From CAISIP01 sp965278985 (GTDB lineage: Bacteria; Pseudomonadota; Gammaproteobacteria; Burkholderiales; Burkholderiaceae_C), in contig OZ257131.1 of NCBI GenBank assembly GCA_965278985.1, positions 124,001-188,000 on the forward strand: a DNA stretch of 64,000 nucleotides, written 5' to 3'. Below the pieces are notes generated by a model. That model did no database searches, was not told the origin of the DNA, and saw nothing but the letters and a program-made list of their open reading frames with translations. The position numbers were made by a program, and so were the translations under genes. Shown here piece by piece: positions 1-8,040 of the stretch (the stretch's first letter is position 1; the number at the start of each line of letters is the position of its first letter).

Positions 1-1106
1 GCCTCTCCATCGGCATCTACTTCGACGAAGAAGGCCGCCTGCCAGTGCTGGAGTCCGTGCGCCGCGCCGAGCAGAGCCAGCTGGGCGCCATCGGCCCGCG
101 CCCCTACCTGCCCATGGAAGGCGCCGCCGGTTACCGCACCGCCGTACAGAAGCTGGTCTTCGGTGCCGACAGCGAAGCGGTGAAGAGCGGCCGCATCGCC
201 ACGCTGCAGAGCCTGGGCGGCTCGGGTGCGCTGAAGGTGGGCGCGGATTTCCTCAAGCGGTATTTCGAAGGCTCCGAAGTCTGGGTCAGCGACCCCACCT
301 GGGAGAACCACGTGGCGTTGTTCGACGGTGCGGGCTTCAAGGTCCACACCTACCCCTACTACGACGCGGCCACCGGCGGGCTGCGTTTCGACGCGATGCT
401 CGACACCTTGCGCGGCCTGCCTGCGCGCAGCATCGTGCTGCTGCATGCCAGCTGCCACAACCCCACGGGCGTGGACCTGAGCAAGGCGCAGTGGCAGGCG
501 CTGATCCCGGTGCTGCAGGAGCGCGGCCTGATCCCCTTCGTGGACATGGCCTACCAGGGCTTCGGCGACGGGCTGGACGAAGACGCCTTCGCGCTGCGCG
601 CCATGGCGGACGCGAGCCTGCAGTGTTTCGTGGCGAACTCCTTCTCGAAGAATTTCTCGCTGTACGGCGAACGCTGTGGCGGCCTCTCGGTGGTCTGCGC
701 CAGCCGCGAGGCCGCGGACACCGTGCTCGGCCAGCTCAAGGCCACCGTGCGCCGCAACTACTCCAGCCCGCCCACGCACGGCGAGGCCATCATCACCCAG
801 GTGCTGCAGACGCCCGAGCTCTACACGCTGTGGGAGCAGGAGCTCACCGGCATGCGCGCACGCATCAAGCAGCTGCGCGAGAACCTGCACAAGGTGCTGG
901 TGGAGCGCTTCGGCAGCTCGCGCAACTTCGACTACTTCCTGACGCAGCGCGGCATGTTCAGCTACACGGGTCTGACCGAGGCACAGGTCAACCGCCTGCG
1001 CGACGAGTTCGGCGTGTACCTGGTGCGCTCGGGCCGCATGTGCATGACGGGGCTCAACGCGCGCAATGTGGGGTATGTGGCGGAGTCGATGGCGAAGGTG
1101 TTGTGA
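1..1106 (+). CDS. Aromatic/aspartate-type amino acid aminotransferase, 5' truncated
   Basis: Class I PLP aminotransferase that moves amino groups between aromatic amino acids or aspartate and 2-oxoglutarate in the cytoplasm. The reading frame is open from base 3 (LSIGIYFDDEG-like start of the visible part), so the true start lies outside the window; roughly 30 residues are missing compared with the usual ~398. The conserved SCHNPTG segment and the PLP-lysine region SFSKNFSLYGER are present, which is the pattern of the TyrB/AspC branch. The C-terminus is intact and is followed 32 bases later by a strong terminator. TyrB versus AspC cannot be decided from this part alone. Confidence 0.9.
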   Translation, partial: LSIGIYFDEEGRLPVLESVRRAEQSQLGAIGPRPYLPMEGAAGYRTAVQKLVFGADSEAVKSGRIATLQSLGGSGALKVGADFLKRYFEGSEVWVSDPTWENHVALFDGAGFKVHTYPYYDAATGGLRFDAMLDTLRGLPARSIVLLHASCHNPTGVDLSKAQWQALIPVLQERGLIPFVDMAYQGFGDGLDEDAFALRAMADASLQCFVANSFSKNFSLYGERCGGLSVVCASREAADTVLGQLKATVRRNYSSPPTHGEAIITQVLQTPELYTLWEQELTGMRARIKQLRENLHKVLVERFGSSRNFDYFLTQRGMFSYTGLTEAQVNRLRDEFGVYLVRSGRMCMTGLNARNVGYVAESMAKVL

Positions 1107-1138
1107 TGTGATGGGTGCCATCGCGCACCCCTCCTCGC

Positions 1139-1163
1139 AAGGCCCGCACACGCGGGCCTTTTT
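1139..1163 (+). terminator. Rho-independent terminator after the aminotransferase
   Basis: Perfect 9-bp stem AAGGCCCGC/GCGGGCCTT with a four-base ACAC loop, followed by a run of T. It closes transcription of the aminotransferase before the convergent SMR gene. Confidence 0.85.
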
Positions 1164-1205
1164 CATGTGCAAGGCAATCCAAGGCGATGGGGGGCCGCCT
1201 TTTGC

Positions 1206-1541
1206 TCAGTGGCTGACCGACTTGGAGAACACGTTGATCACCACCACGCCCGCCACGATGAGGCCCATGCCCGCGATGGCCGCGGCATCCAGGCGCTGGC
1301 CCAGCACCAGCCAGCCCACCAGCGAAATCAGCACGATGCCCGTGCCCGACCAGATGGCATAGGCGATGCCGGTAGGGATGGCGCGCAGCGTCAATGACAG
1401 GAAATAGAAGGCCACCGCATACCCCACCACGGTGGCCACGCTGGGCCCCAACCGGGTGAAGTTCTCAGACAGCTTCAGGCAGCTCGTGGCGATCACTTCG
1501 GCCACGATGGCAATGAACAGATAGAGGTAGTTGAGGGCCAT
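1206..1541 (-). CDS. SMR-family small multidrug exporter (EmrE-like)
   Basis: Proton-coupled export of cationic drugs or quaternary ammonium compounds through the inner membrane as a dimer. The 111 residues form four hydrophobic helices, with the essential membrane glutamate at position 15 (AEVIATSCLK) and the helix-3 signature AYAIWSGTG. That signature is closer to EmrE/QacE than to the guanidinium-exporting Gdx/SugE type, an assignment from family knowledge. The frame stays open far upstream, but the ATG at 1541 starts exactly where the family starts. The gene is convergent with the aminotransferase and lies just downstream of the flavin oxidoreductase on the same strand. Confidence 0.9.
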   Translation of the reverse strand: MALNYLYLFIAIVAEVIATSCLKLSENFTRLGPSVATVVGYAVAFYFLSLTLRAIPTGIAYAIWSGTGIVLISLVGWLVLGQRLDAAAIAGMGLIVAGVVVINVFSKSVSH

Positions 1542-1591
1542 GAACGCGACTGTAGCGGGCCCTCGCCGAGCGACTGTGGTCCGCGCGAACC

Positions 1592-2686
1592 TCAGTACAG
1601 CGTCTCCAAGCTCTTCGCGTCGAAGTCGCGCAGCTCCGCGGTGCGGCCGCTCTGGATCTTGCGCACCCACTCCCAGTCGTGCAGCAGCGCGCGGCCCACG
1701 GCCACCAGGTCGAAGTCGCCGCGGTTCAGGCGCTCCAGCAGCGCGTCGATGGACTGTGCCTGCGAGCCTTCGCCCTTGAAGGAGCCGAGGAATTCGCCCG
1801 ACAGGCCCACCGAACCCACCGTGATGGTGGGCTTGCCGGTGAGCTTCTTGGCCCAGCCGGCGAAGTTGAGGTCGGAGCCGTCGAACTCGGGCTCCCAGAA
1901 GCGGCGCTGCGAGGCATGGATGATGTCCACGCCCGCGTCGGCCAGGGGCTGCAGCCATGCCTCCATCTCGCGTGGCGTGGGCGCCAGCTGGAATGTGTAT
2001 TCGCGGGTCTTCCATTGCGAGACGCGCAGGATCAGCGGGAAATCCGGTCCGATGGCCTTGCGCACGGCCCGCACGATCTCGACGGCGAAGCGGCTGCGTT
2101 CGGGCAGGGTGGCGCCGCCCCAGCGGTCGGTACGCTGGTTCGTGGCATCCCAGAAGAACTGGTCGATGAGGTAGCCGTGCGCGCCGTGCAGTTCCACGGC
2201 ATCGAAGCCGATGCGTTTCGCGTCGGCGGCGGCGCGCGCGAAGGCGTCGATGGTGTCGGTCACATCCTTGTCCGACATGGGCTCCACCGCGTCGTAGCCC
2301 GGGCGCTCCACCTGGGACGGCATGTCGATGCGGCCCAGGCGGTCGCGGCCCTTGGAACCACCCACGTGCCACAGCTGCGGCGCGATGCGTCCGCCCGCGG
2401 CATGCACGGCATCCACCACGGCCTTCCAGCCCGCCAGTGCGGCCTCGCCATGGAAGTTGGGGTAGCCGGCGCTGTTGAGCGCGGCAGGGCGGTCCACACC
2501 CGTGCCCTCCGTGATGATCAGCCCCACACCCCCTTCGGCGCGGCGCCGGTAGTAGGCCGCCACGTCGGCGGTGGGCACGCCACCGGGGGAGAAATTGCGC
2601 GTCATCGGCGCCATCACCACCCGGTTGGGCAGCGTGAGCTGGTGCGTGTGAAAGGGGGAGAACAGGGTGTCCAGGGAGGTGCTCAT
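1592..2686 (-). CDS. Old yellow enzyme family NADH:flavin oxidoreductase
   Basis: FMN-dependent ene-reductase of the NemA/xenobiotic reductase/OPDA reductase type, reducing activated C=C bonds or nitro compounds with NAD(P)H. 364 residues, a usual length. The TIM-barrel start (PNRVVMAPMTRN), the substrate-binding HGAHGYLIDQFF motif and the following NQRTDRWGG are clear. The start at 2686 (MSTSLDTLF) matches the family; an in-frame extension to 2797 has no homologous look. The SMR exporter gene follows 50 bases downstream, so the two may be co-transcribed. The physiological substrate is unknown. Confidence 0.9.
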   Translation of the reverse strand: MSTSLDTLFSPFHTHQLTLPNRVVMAPMTRNFSPGGVPTADVAAYYRRRAEGGVGLIITEGTGVDRPAALNSAGYPNFHGEAALAGWKAVVDAVHAAGGRIAPQLWHVGGSKGRDRLGRIDMPSQVERPGYDAVEPMSDKDVTDTIDAFARAAADAKRIGFDAVELHGAHGYLIDQFFWDATNQRTDRWGGATLPERSRFAVEIVRAVRKAIGPDFPLILRVSQWKTREYTFQLAPTPREMEAWLQPLADAGVDIIHASQRRFWEPEFDGSDLNFAGWAKKLTGKPTITVGSVGLSGEFLGSFKGEGSQAQSIDALLERLNRGDFDLVAVGRALLHDWEWVRKIQSGRTAELRDFDAKSLETLY

Positions 2687-2933
2687 GGGTGATGAGAGTG
2701 AATGGCTGTGCAGGCGCAATTGTCCGGCTTCAGGGACATGGAAGCCCGGGCGGGTGCGAGAGCCAACAACGGGGATGGGCGTTTCGAAGGGCCGCACGCT
2801 ACGGCGTCGCGGAACGTGCTTGCGGGTCGCGCTTGGCGCTGGGTCCGCAGTCAGGTGCCGGCGGGAAAGTTAGGGCCACTGCGTTACCAGGATTCTTGCG
2901 CCGGGGGGTTGCACGGGCACGACCCGCTCCATA

Positions 2934-2953
2934 TACTGGATGAAATTACAGTA
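2934..2953. promoter_or_regulatory. LexA-like SOS box
   Basis: The sequence reads TACTG-N10-CAGTA, which fits the classic LexA operator layout; the symmetry extends one base further on each side (ATACTG/CAGTAT at 2933 and 2954). The fourth base of the left half is G where the consensus CTGT has T. It ends 21 bases before the ATG of the 71-residue gene, a usual operator position. The assignment rests on sequence pattern only. Confidence 0.6.
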
Positions 2954-2974
2954 TTCAACGCGAAGGAGATGGGT

Positions 2975-3190
2975 ATGGAATCCAATGAATGGGTGGCGCG
3001 CTGTTCCGCGCGCCTGCATGCGCAATGGCCCCGGCTGCACCGCGACCAGCGCGACGAGGTGGCCAGTGACCTGTTCAGCGACCAGCGCTGGCAGCGGATG
3101 GAGCCCGAGGCGGCCGTGGTGGAATGGCTGCAACAGGGCATCCCCACGGTGCCCACCGTGACCACCGTGCAGCAGGAGGCCTCGAAATGA
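2975..3190 (+). CDS. Small protein of unknown function behind a LexA-like box
   Basis: I do not recognise this 71-residue protein. It is hydrophilic, probably mostly helical, with four tryptophans (6, 18, 39, 51), many Arg, Gln, Asp and Glu in the first 50 residues, and a flexible Thr/Val/Pro-rich tail. No signal peptide or membrane segment is visible. The start at 2975 is chosen because AAGGAG at 2963-2968 is six bases upstream; the ATG at 2969 directly abuts that ribosome binding site. Its stop codon overlaps the ATG of a 32-codon frame (ATGA). The LexA-like operator just upstream suggests induction by DNA damage, which is inference. Confidence 0.65.
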   Translation: MESNEWVARCSARLHAQWPRLHRDQRDEVASDLFSDQRWQRMEPEAAVVEWLQQGIPTVPTVTTVQQEASK

Positions 3191-3285
3191 GAGACCTCTA
3201 CCGCCAGGTGCTTCGACCCTCCGGCAGTGTCGGCGAGCGGCTGCCGGGCTACCGGATCTTCCGTGCTTTCTGGGCCTGGATGTGA
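3187..3285 (+). CDS. Possible 32-residue peptide, translationally coupled
   Basis: This short frame begins with an ATG that overlaps the TGA of the 71-residue gene (ATGA), the arrangement used for translational coupling. The peptide is basic, with arginines spread along it, and ends in an aromatic, hydrophobic segment (YRIFRAFWAWM). I know no family for it. It could be a real second gene of a damage-inducible unit, perhaps a membrane-active peptide, or a chance frame. The 93 bases between it and the convergent gene at 3379 hold nothing I can name. Confidence 0.4.
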   Translation: MRDLYRQVLRPSGSVGERLPGYRIFRAFWAWM

Positions 3286-3378
3286 CGCGGCGGCGCGCCC
3301 GGAACCTCCATGAAACGCTGGTCCCTCCGCCGCGCGCCCTCCTTGCTGGCCCCACGCAAGCCGCCCGCCGCCCGCCGG

Positions 3379-3645
3379 TCACTCGGCGTCGCGGCCCCGG
3401 CGCAGCTTCTCGATCACCGCCTTGAATCGCAGGTATTTCATGACCTGGCCCTCATAGGGTCCGCGTCCGATGAAGACCCATTTGTCGCCGTCCCAGCGCA
3501 CGTTGGAGCTCAGCGGCTTGTCGGGGTCGCAGACGATCTCGCAGTCTCCCAACCGGTGCCCTGCCGCCCGGACGACGCTCACGACACAGTCCTTTCCCCC
3601 GATGTGGATCCAGTCCCCGCGGTTGACGATGGGTGTAGTGGCCAT
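3379..3645 (-). CDS. Small conserved-looking protein of unknown function
   Basis: 88 residues, not recognised with certainty. The N-terminal part (VNRGDWIHIGGKDCVVS) looks like a small beta-rich fold, followed by a VRWDGDKWVF strand pair and a basic helical end (KYLRFKAVIEKLRRGRD). It is soluble with no signal peptide; cysteines are at positions 20, 35 and 39. The start at 3645 has an excellent ribosome binding site (GGAGGAAGG) just upstream, so the longer frame to 3744 is not used. It lies downstream of the hybrid kinase on the same strand, 135 bases away, so a shared transcript is possible. Confidence 0.75.
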   Translation of the reverse strand: MATTPIVNRGDWIHIGGKDCVVSVVRAAGHRLGDCEIVCDPDKPLSSNVRWDGDKWVFIGRGPYEGQVMKYLRFKAVIEKLRRGRDAE

Positions 3646-3780
3646 GCTCCCTTCCTCCAGTGGTAACGGGCGGAATGGTAGAGATTGCGCGCAGGTGCTT
3701 CCAGCTGGGAGTACGACCCATTTTCTGTAGGACGCATCTTGCAAGCCATGCCGTCTCCGGGTCCTGGCGTCGCAGGCGTT

Positions 3781-6333
3781 TCATGCGCTTGACGACGCTG
3801 CCATGCCTTCTGGGGCAATCATGGCCTTGACCCGTCCGGCCAGTTCGCCGATGTCGAATGGCTTGGTCATGAACGCCATGCCATGTTGTGTGAGGGTGTC
3901 TCCCGCCGCAGCCATCTCCGCGTAGCCCGTGACAAACAGCACCTTGAGGCCAGGCCGCAGAAGGCGCGCCGCCTCTGCGACCTGGCGCCCATTCAGTCCC
4001 CCTGGCAAGCCGACATCGGTGACCAGGATGTCCACGCGCTCCTGGCCTTGCAGGTGGCGCAGTCCTCCTGGCCCATCGGAGGCCTGCAGTACGCGGTAGC
4101 CTGCCTCCATGAGCACCTCGGTGGTCAAGCTGCGCAAGGCCTCTTCGTCCTCGACCAGCAGCACCGTCTCGCCGTCGCCATGGACCAGCTGCGAGGGCAC
4201 GACCTCCGCAGGCGCCGCGCCGACGGTGCCCAGGTGCCGCGGCAGGTACAGGCGCACCGTCGTTCCCACCCCCACCTCCGACTCCAGGTGCACGGTGCCT
4301 TCGGACTGGTGCACGAAGCCGTAGACCATCGACAGCCCGAGCCCGGTTCCCTGTCCGACGGGCTTGGTGGTGTAGAACGGCTCGAAGATGCGGCCGATCT
4401 CTTCGGGGGGAATGCCCACGCCACTGTCCTCCACCGCAACGCTCACGTAGTCTCCGACTGCGACACCCATCTCCCTGGCGACAGGGCCCGTGAGATGGGT
4501 GTTGTGCGTGGTGATGGTGAGCTGGCCTCCGAGCGGCATCATGGCATCGCGCGCGTTGATGCACAGGTTCAGCAGCGAACTCTCCAGTTGGGATGCGTCC
4601 ACACGCGTAGCCCATAACGCGTCGGATTTCCCGATGCGGACCTGCACGCTGGGGCCGACGGTGCGCCGCACCAGCTCCGCCATTTCGTCCACCAGGCGAT
4701 TGACATCGGTGGGCTGCGGATCGAGGGTCTGGCGGCGCGAGAACGCCAGCAGGCGCTGCGTGAGCGTCGCTGCCCGGCGGACCGACGTCTCTCCCATCTC
4801 CACGTAGTGCTGCAGGCCATCGTGTATGCCTCTGGAGAGTTTCAGCCGCAACACCTGCAGGCTGCCGCTGATGGCCGCGAGCAGATTGTTGAAGTCGTGG
4901 GCGATGCCGCCCGTGAGCTGCCCCACGGCCTCCATCTTCTGCGCCTGCCGCAGCGCGCTCTGGGCCTTGTCGAGCGCCATTTCGGCTTGCACCCGCTCGG
5001 TGATGTCGTTTCCCGTCAGGAATGCGCCGATCTGTGTGCCGTCCCGGGCGCGCAAGACCTCGAACGCCATGTTGAACCACCGGCGGCCATCGCCGCTTCC
5101 CCACTCTTCCCGCACCGTGAAGGACTCGCCCGCCATCGCGCGCCGCCAGAGGGCCGCCGCGGCCTCCCGATCGGCGGGGTTGGGAAGCCGGCCGATGGTC
5201 TCCAGGAGGTTGTCCCCGATGACGGGTCGGGCACCGAAGAGCGCCTGGTATTGGTCGGCGCATGCGGCGTTGATCGCCAGGAGCTTGTATTCCAGATCCA
5301 GGACCTGGATCTGCGCAGTGGTGGTCTCGACGATGCGCGACAGGATGTCGCGCTCCATGGTGCGCTCCGCGAGCGTGGCCTCTGTGAGCATGCGCAGGTG
5401 CGTCTGCGTGGTCAGCAGGGCGGCCTCCGCCTTCTTGCGCTCGGTGACGTCATACCCGCCCACGAAGATGCCTTGCACCCGTCCCTGCGCATCGCGGATG
5501 GGCTCGTAGAGCAGGTCGATGAAGCGGTTTCCATCCTCGCGGTCCAGCGTGATCGGGCGCGCCGTGGCGGAAGCGGCCTGGCCGGTGGTGAAGACCTGGT
5601 CCAGCATTTCAAAGTAGCCCTGGCCAACGAGTTCGGGAAAGACCTCGCGTACGGAGCGGCCCACGAATGTCCGGTGGCCGCCGGCGATCTCCTGGTAGGC
5701 CGCGTTGACGTACTCGAAACGATGGTCCGGCCCCATGAGCACGCCCACGAAGCCCGGCATGTGCTGCAACAGGTGCTGCTGCCTGTCGCGTTCCGCACGC
5801 ACCTTGCGCTCGGCCATCACTTTGCCGGTGGTTTCCACCACGGTGTCCAGCATGCCGACGACCTGTCCCGTCTCATCGAAGACGGGCCCGTAGTTGAACG
5901 TGAAAAACGCCTCCTCGGGCTCTCCATGCCGCGTGGTGCGCAGCAGAAAGTCTTCGATGAACGTCGACTCCCCGGCCATCGCGCGCTCGGCGATCTCCTG
6001 GAGCTGCGGCCACTCCTCGCTCCAGGTCACGCGCAGGGGCTGGCCCAATGCCTCCGGCTTGTCTCCGAGCATCGGGCGATACCCGTCGTTGTAGATCGCG
6101 ATGAGATCGGGGCCCCAGAACAGGCATGCGGGAAACTTGGATGCGAGCATCTGGTCCACCGTCACCCGCAGCGCAGCGGTCCAGCCATCGATAGGCCCGA
6201 GCGTCGTCGAGGCCCAGTCAAAGCTGCGAAGCCGTGCGCCCATCTCGCCGCCACCGGCTACAAAGACGGAGGCGCGGGACGGTACGGAGCGGGAGGGTTC
6301 GTGCATGGCCAGAAAGCATACCTGCAAGCGCAT
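3781..6333 (-). CDS. PAS-domain hybrid sensor histidine kinase with C-terminal receiver
   Basis: Signal-transducing kinase with no membrane segment, so probably a cytoplasmic sensor. By position from the first codon: an N-terminal PAS-like sensory region (about 30-170), PAS (190-300) and PAS (330-448), then HisKA with the phospho-acceptor His479 in GGIAHDFNN, the HATPase domain (N box NARDAM, DSGVGIP, GTGLGLS), and a receiver domain with acidic pair around 728-730, Asp773 and Lys824. No separate response regulator is adjacent. The start is uncertain: AGGAGG directly abuts the ATG at 6333, sits six bases before a TTG at 6327, and another ATG is at 6306. The ligand is unknown. Confidence 0.88.
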   Translation of the reverse strand: MRLQVCFLAMHEPSRSVPSRASVFVAGGGEMGARLRSFDWASTTLGPIDGWTAALRVTVDQMLASKFPACLFWGPDLIAIYNDGYRPMLGDKPEALGQPLRVTWSEEWPQLQEIAERAMAGESTFIEDFLLRTTRHGEPEEAFFTFNYGPVFDETGQVVGMLDTVVETTGKVMAERKVRAERDRQQHLLQHMPGFVGVLMGPDHRFEYVNAAYQEIAGGHRTFVGRSVREVFPELVGQGYFEMLDQVFTTGQAASATARPITLDREDGNRFIDLLYEPIRDAQGRVQGIFVGGYDVTERKKAEAALLTTQTHLRMLTEATLAERTMERDILSRIVETTTAQIQVLDLEYKLLAINAACADQYQALFGARPVIGDNLLETIGRLPNPADREAAAALWRRAMAGESFTVREEWGSGDGRRWFNMAFEVLRARDGTQIGAFLTGNDITERVQAEMALDKAQSALRQAQKMEAVGQLTGGIAHDFNNLLAAISGSLQVLRLKLSRGIHDGLQHYVEMGETSVRRAATLTQRLLAFSRRQTLDPQPTDVNRLVDEMAELVRRTVGPSVQVRIGKSDALWATRVDASQLESSLLNLCINARDAMMPLGGQLTITTHNTHLTGPVAREMGVAVGDYVSVAVEDSGVGIPPEEIGRIFEPFYTTKPVGQGTGLGLSMVYGFVHQSEGTVHLESEVGVGTTVRLYLPRHLGTVGAAPAEVVPSQLVHGDGETVLLVEDEEALRSLTTEVLMEAGYRVLQASDGPGGLRHLQGQERVDILVTDVGLPGGLNGRQVAEAARLLRPGLKVLFVTGYAEMAAAGDTLTQHGMAFMTKPFDIGELAGRVKAMIAPEGMAASSSA

Positions 6334-6487
6334 CCTCCTCGTCGCTTCACTATCTCGTCACGATTTCGCTGCCGTGATCGTGCAACATGGCGGTATGAAC
6401 ACCTCGGACCACCCTTCGCCTGCCGTCATGCGTCCGCGACCGAAGATGCCACGGTCGCTGCAACGGACTGTCCTGGACGATGCATAG

Positions 6488-6838
6488 ATGAAGCCGATTT
6501 ATTGGGTTGCAAAGTACGCTGCAGATGCGTTGGGACCTGGCGTGCGGTACGAGCGTGCGGCAGACGGGAGTGGCGCCTTCGTCGCGGCAACCGGAAGGGT
6601 ACTCACCGCGGGGCAGCCGTCTCGACCCAGGCGGCCCGTCCATTTCCGCATCAACATTCGCATTGAGCGGTATCTCGGTGGCTGCAGTGATGCGGAGGCG
6701 CATCGGCTGGGACAGACGCTGGCATGGCTCACGTCCCACCGCCTTAACGCGAACAAATACGATCCCCGGGTGGATGGGGACGCTGTGGAGATTCAGGTCG
6801 CGGAAGAGATCCTGGAGCAGCCGGCGCGGGCGACGTAG
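6488..6838 (+). CDS. Hypothetical protein
   Basis: 116 residues, not recognised. The sequence has mixed alpha/beta character, with an Arg-rich stretch RPVHFRINIRIERYLGG in the middle and an acidic C-terminal helix. No signal peptide or membrane segment is seen. It is divergent from the hybrid kinase and stands alone, followed by a terminator. The ATG comes directly after a stop codon (TAGATG) that closes a 30-codon frame starting at 6395, so coupled translation is possible. No clear ribosome binding site is visible. Confidence 0.6.
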   Translation: MKPIYWVAKYAADALGPGVRYERAADGSGAFVAATGRVLTAGQPSRPRRPVHFRINIRIERYLGGCSDAEAHRLGQTLAWLTSHRLNANKYDPRVDGDAVEIQVAEEILEQPARAT

Positions 6839-6880
6839 CTGCGGGGATACGCAGTGGGCACATGACCCACAAAGAACAAA

Positions 6881-6920
6881 GGACTTGCGCACCGTGAAGC
6901 GCGCAAGTCCTTGTTTTTTT
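6881..6920. terminator. Bidirectional rho-independent terminator
   Basis: Perfect 10-bp stem GGACTTGCGC/GCGCAAGTCC around a 10-base loop. On the plus strand it is followed by TTGTTTTTTT and ends the 6488-6838 gene. On the minus strand it follows directly after tRNA-Thr with a weaker T-rich tail (TTTGTTCTTTG). Confidence 0.8.
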
Positions 6921-6995
6921 GGTGCCGGAGAGATGAATCGAACACCCGACCTTCTCATTACGAATGAGCTGCTCTACCGACTGAGCTACACCGGC
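6920..6995 (-). tRNA. tRNA-Thr (anticodon CGT)
   Basis: 76-base cloverleaf with encoded CCA. The acceptor GCCGGTG pairs with the 3' arm, the D-arm is GCTCAGTCGGTAGAGC, the anticodon loop TTCGTAA carries CGT, and the T-arm holds GTTCGATTC. It lies 10 bases downstream of fbp. Confidence 0.95.
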
Positions 6996-7004
6996 GAAAG
7001 GCGC

Positions 7005-7010
7005 ATTATA
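7005..7010 (-). promoter_or_regulatory. -10 box for tRNA-Thr
   Basis: A perfect TATAAT on the minus strand 9-10 bases before the mature tRNA, followed by GCGCC; it overlaps the fbp stop codon. No good -35 is visible at 16-18 bases, so it may add to read-through from fbp. Confidence 0.55.
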
Positions 7011-8022
7011 GCCCAGCGTAATAGCTGCTTACGCGTTCCACCTCGTTTTTGCTGCCCAGGACCACACTCACGCGCTGGTGCAGCTGTGTGGGCTTGATGT
7101 CGAGGATGCGTTCACGGCCCGTGGAGGCCGCGCCGCCCGCCTGTTCGACCAGCCAGCCCATGGGGTTGGCCTCGTACATCAGGCGCAATTTGCCGGGCTT
7201 GTTGGGCTCGCGCTGGTCCCAGGGGTACAGGAACACGCCGCCGCGGGTCAGGATGCGGTGCACGTCGGCCACCATGCTGGCGATCCAGCGCATGTTGAAG
7301 TCCTTGCCGCGCGGCCCGGTGGTGCCGGCCAGGCATTCGTCGACATAGCGCTTGATGGCCGGATCCCAGTGACGCATGTTGCTCATGTTGATGGCGAACT
7401 CCTTGGTGTCCGCCGGGATGCGCACGTCGTCTTGCGTGAGGATGAAGGAGCCCTGTTCGCGGTCCAGCGTGAACATCGCGACGCCCTGGCCGACGGTGAG
7501 CACCAGCGTGGTCTGCGGGCCGTAGACGCAGTAACCCGCCGCCACCTGCTGGGCGCCGGCCTGCAGGAAGTCGGCTTCGGACACGCCGTGCGAGCCTTCG
7601 GGCTTCACCAGCACGCTGAAGATGGTGCCGATGCTGACGTTCACGTCCACGTTGCTCGAGCCGTCCAGCGGATCGAAGAGCAGCAGGTATTCGCCCTGTG
7701 GATAGCGGTTGGGCACCACGTAGATGCTGTCCATCTCCTCACTGGCCATGGCCGCCAGGTGGCCGCCCCATTCGTTGGCCTCGATCAGCACCTCGTTGGC
7801 GATGATGTCCAGCTTCTTCTGCACCTCGCCCTGGATGTTCTCGGTCTGCGCCGCGCCCAGCACGCCGCCGAGGGCGCCCTTGTTGACGGCCTGGCTGATG
7901 CTCTTGCAGGCGCGCGCCACCACTTCGAGCAGCAGGCGCAGGTTGGACGGAATCACGTCGTGCACGCGCTGGTGCTCGACGAGGTAGCGCGTGAGGGAGA
8001 TTTTCTTGCCGTAGTGTTCCAT
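7006..8022 (-). CDS. fbp: Fructose-1,6-bisphosphatase class I
   Basis: Hydrolyses fructose-1,6-bisphosphate to fructose-6-phosphate in gluconeogenesis, a Mg-dependent cytoplasmic enzyme. 338 residues, normal for class I. The metal and phosphate site DPLDGSSNVDVN followed by GTIFSVL is intact, as is the C-terminal substrate region (RLMYEANPMGWLVEQAGG). The start MEHYGKKISLTRYL fits the family. It is the last protein gene of the prfB-HAD-pepN-fbp series, 18 bases after pepN, with tRNA-Thr 10 bases downstream. Confidence 0.97.
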   Translation of the reverse strand: MEHYGKKISLTRYLVEHQRVHDVIPSNLRLLLEVVARACKSISQAVNKGALGGVLGAAQTENIQGEVQKKLDIIANEVLIEANEWGGHLAAMASEEMDSIYVVPNRYPQGEYLLLFDPLDGSSNVDVNVSIGTIFSVLVKPEGSHGVSEADFLQAGAQQVAAGYCVYGPQTTLVLTVGQGVAMFTLDREQGSFILTQDDVRIPADTKEFAINMSNMRHWDPAIKRYVDECLAGTTGPRGKDFNMRWIASMVADVHRILTRGGVFLYPWDQREPNKPGKLRLMYEANPMGWLVEQAGGAASTGRERILDIKPTQLHQRVSVVLGSKNEVERVSSYYAGL

Positions 8023-8040
8023 GGGGGAGGGGTTCCTGCT

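Noticed and set aside
3310..3666. Arg-rich frame MKRWSLRRAPSLL on the plus strand
   Set aside because: Most of it is antisense to the well-supported 88-residue gene with its strong ribosome binding site.
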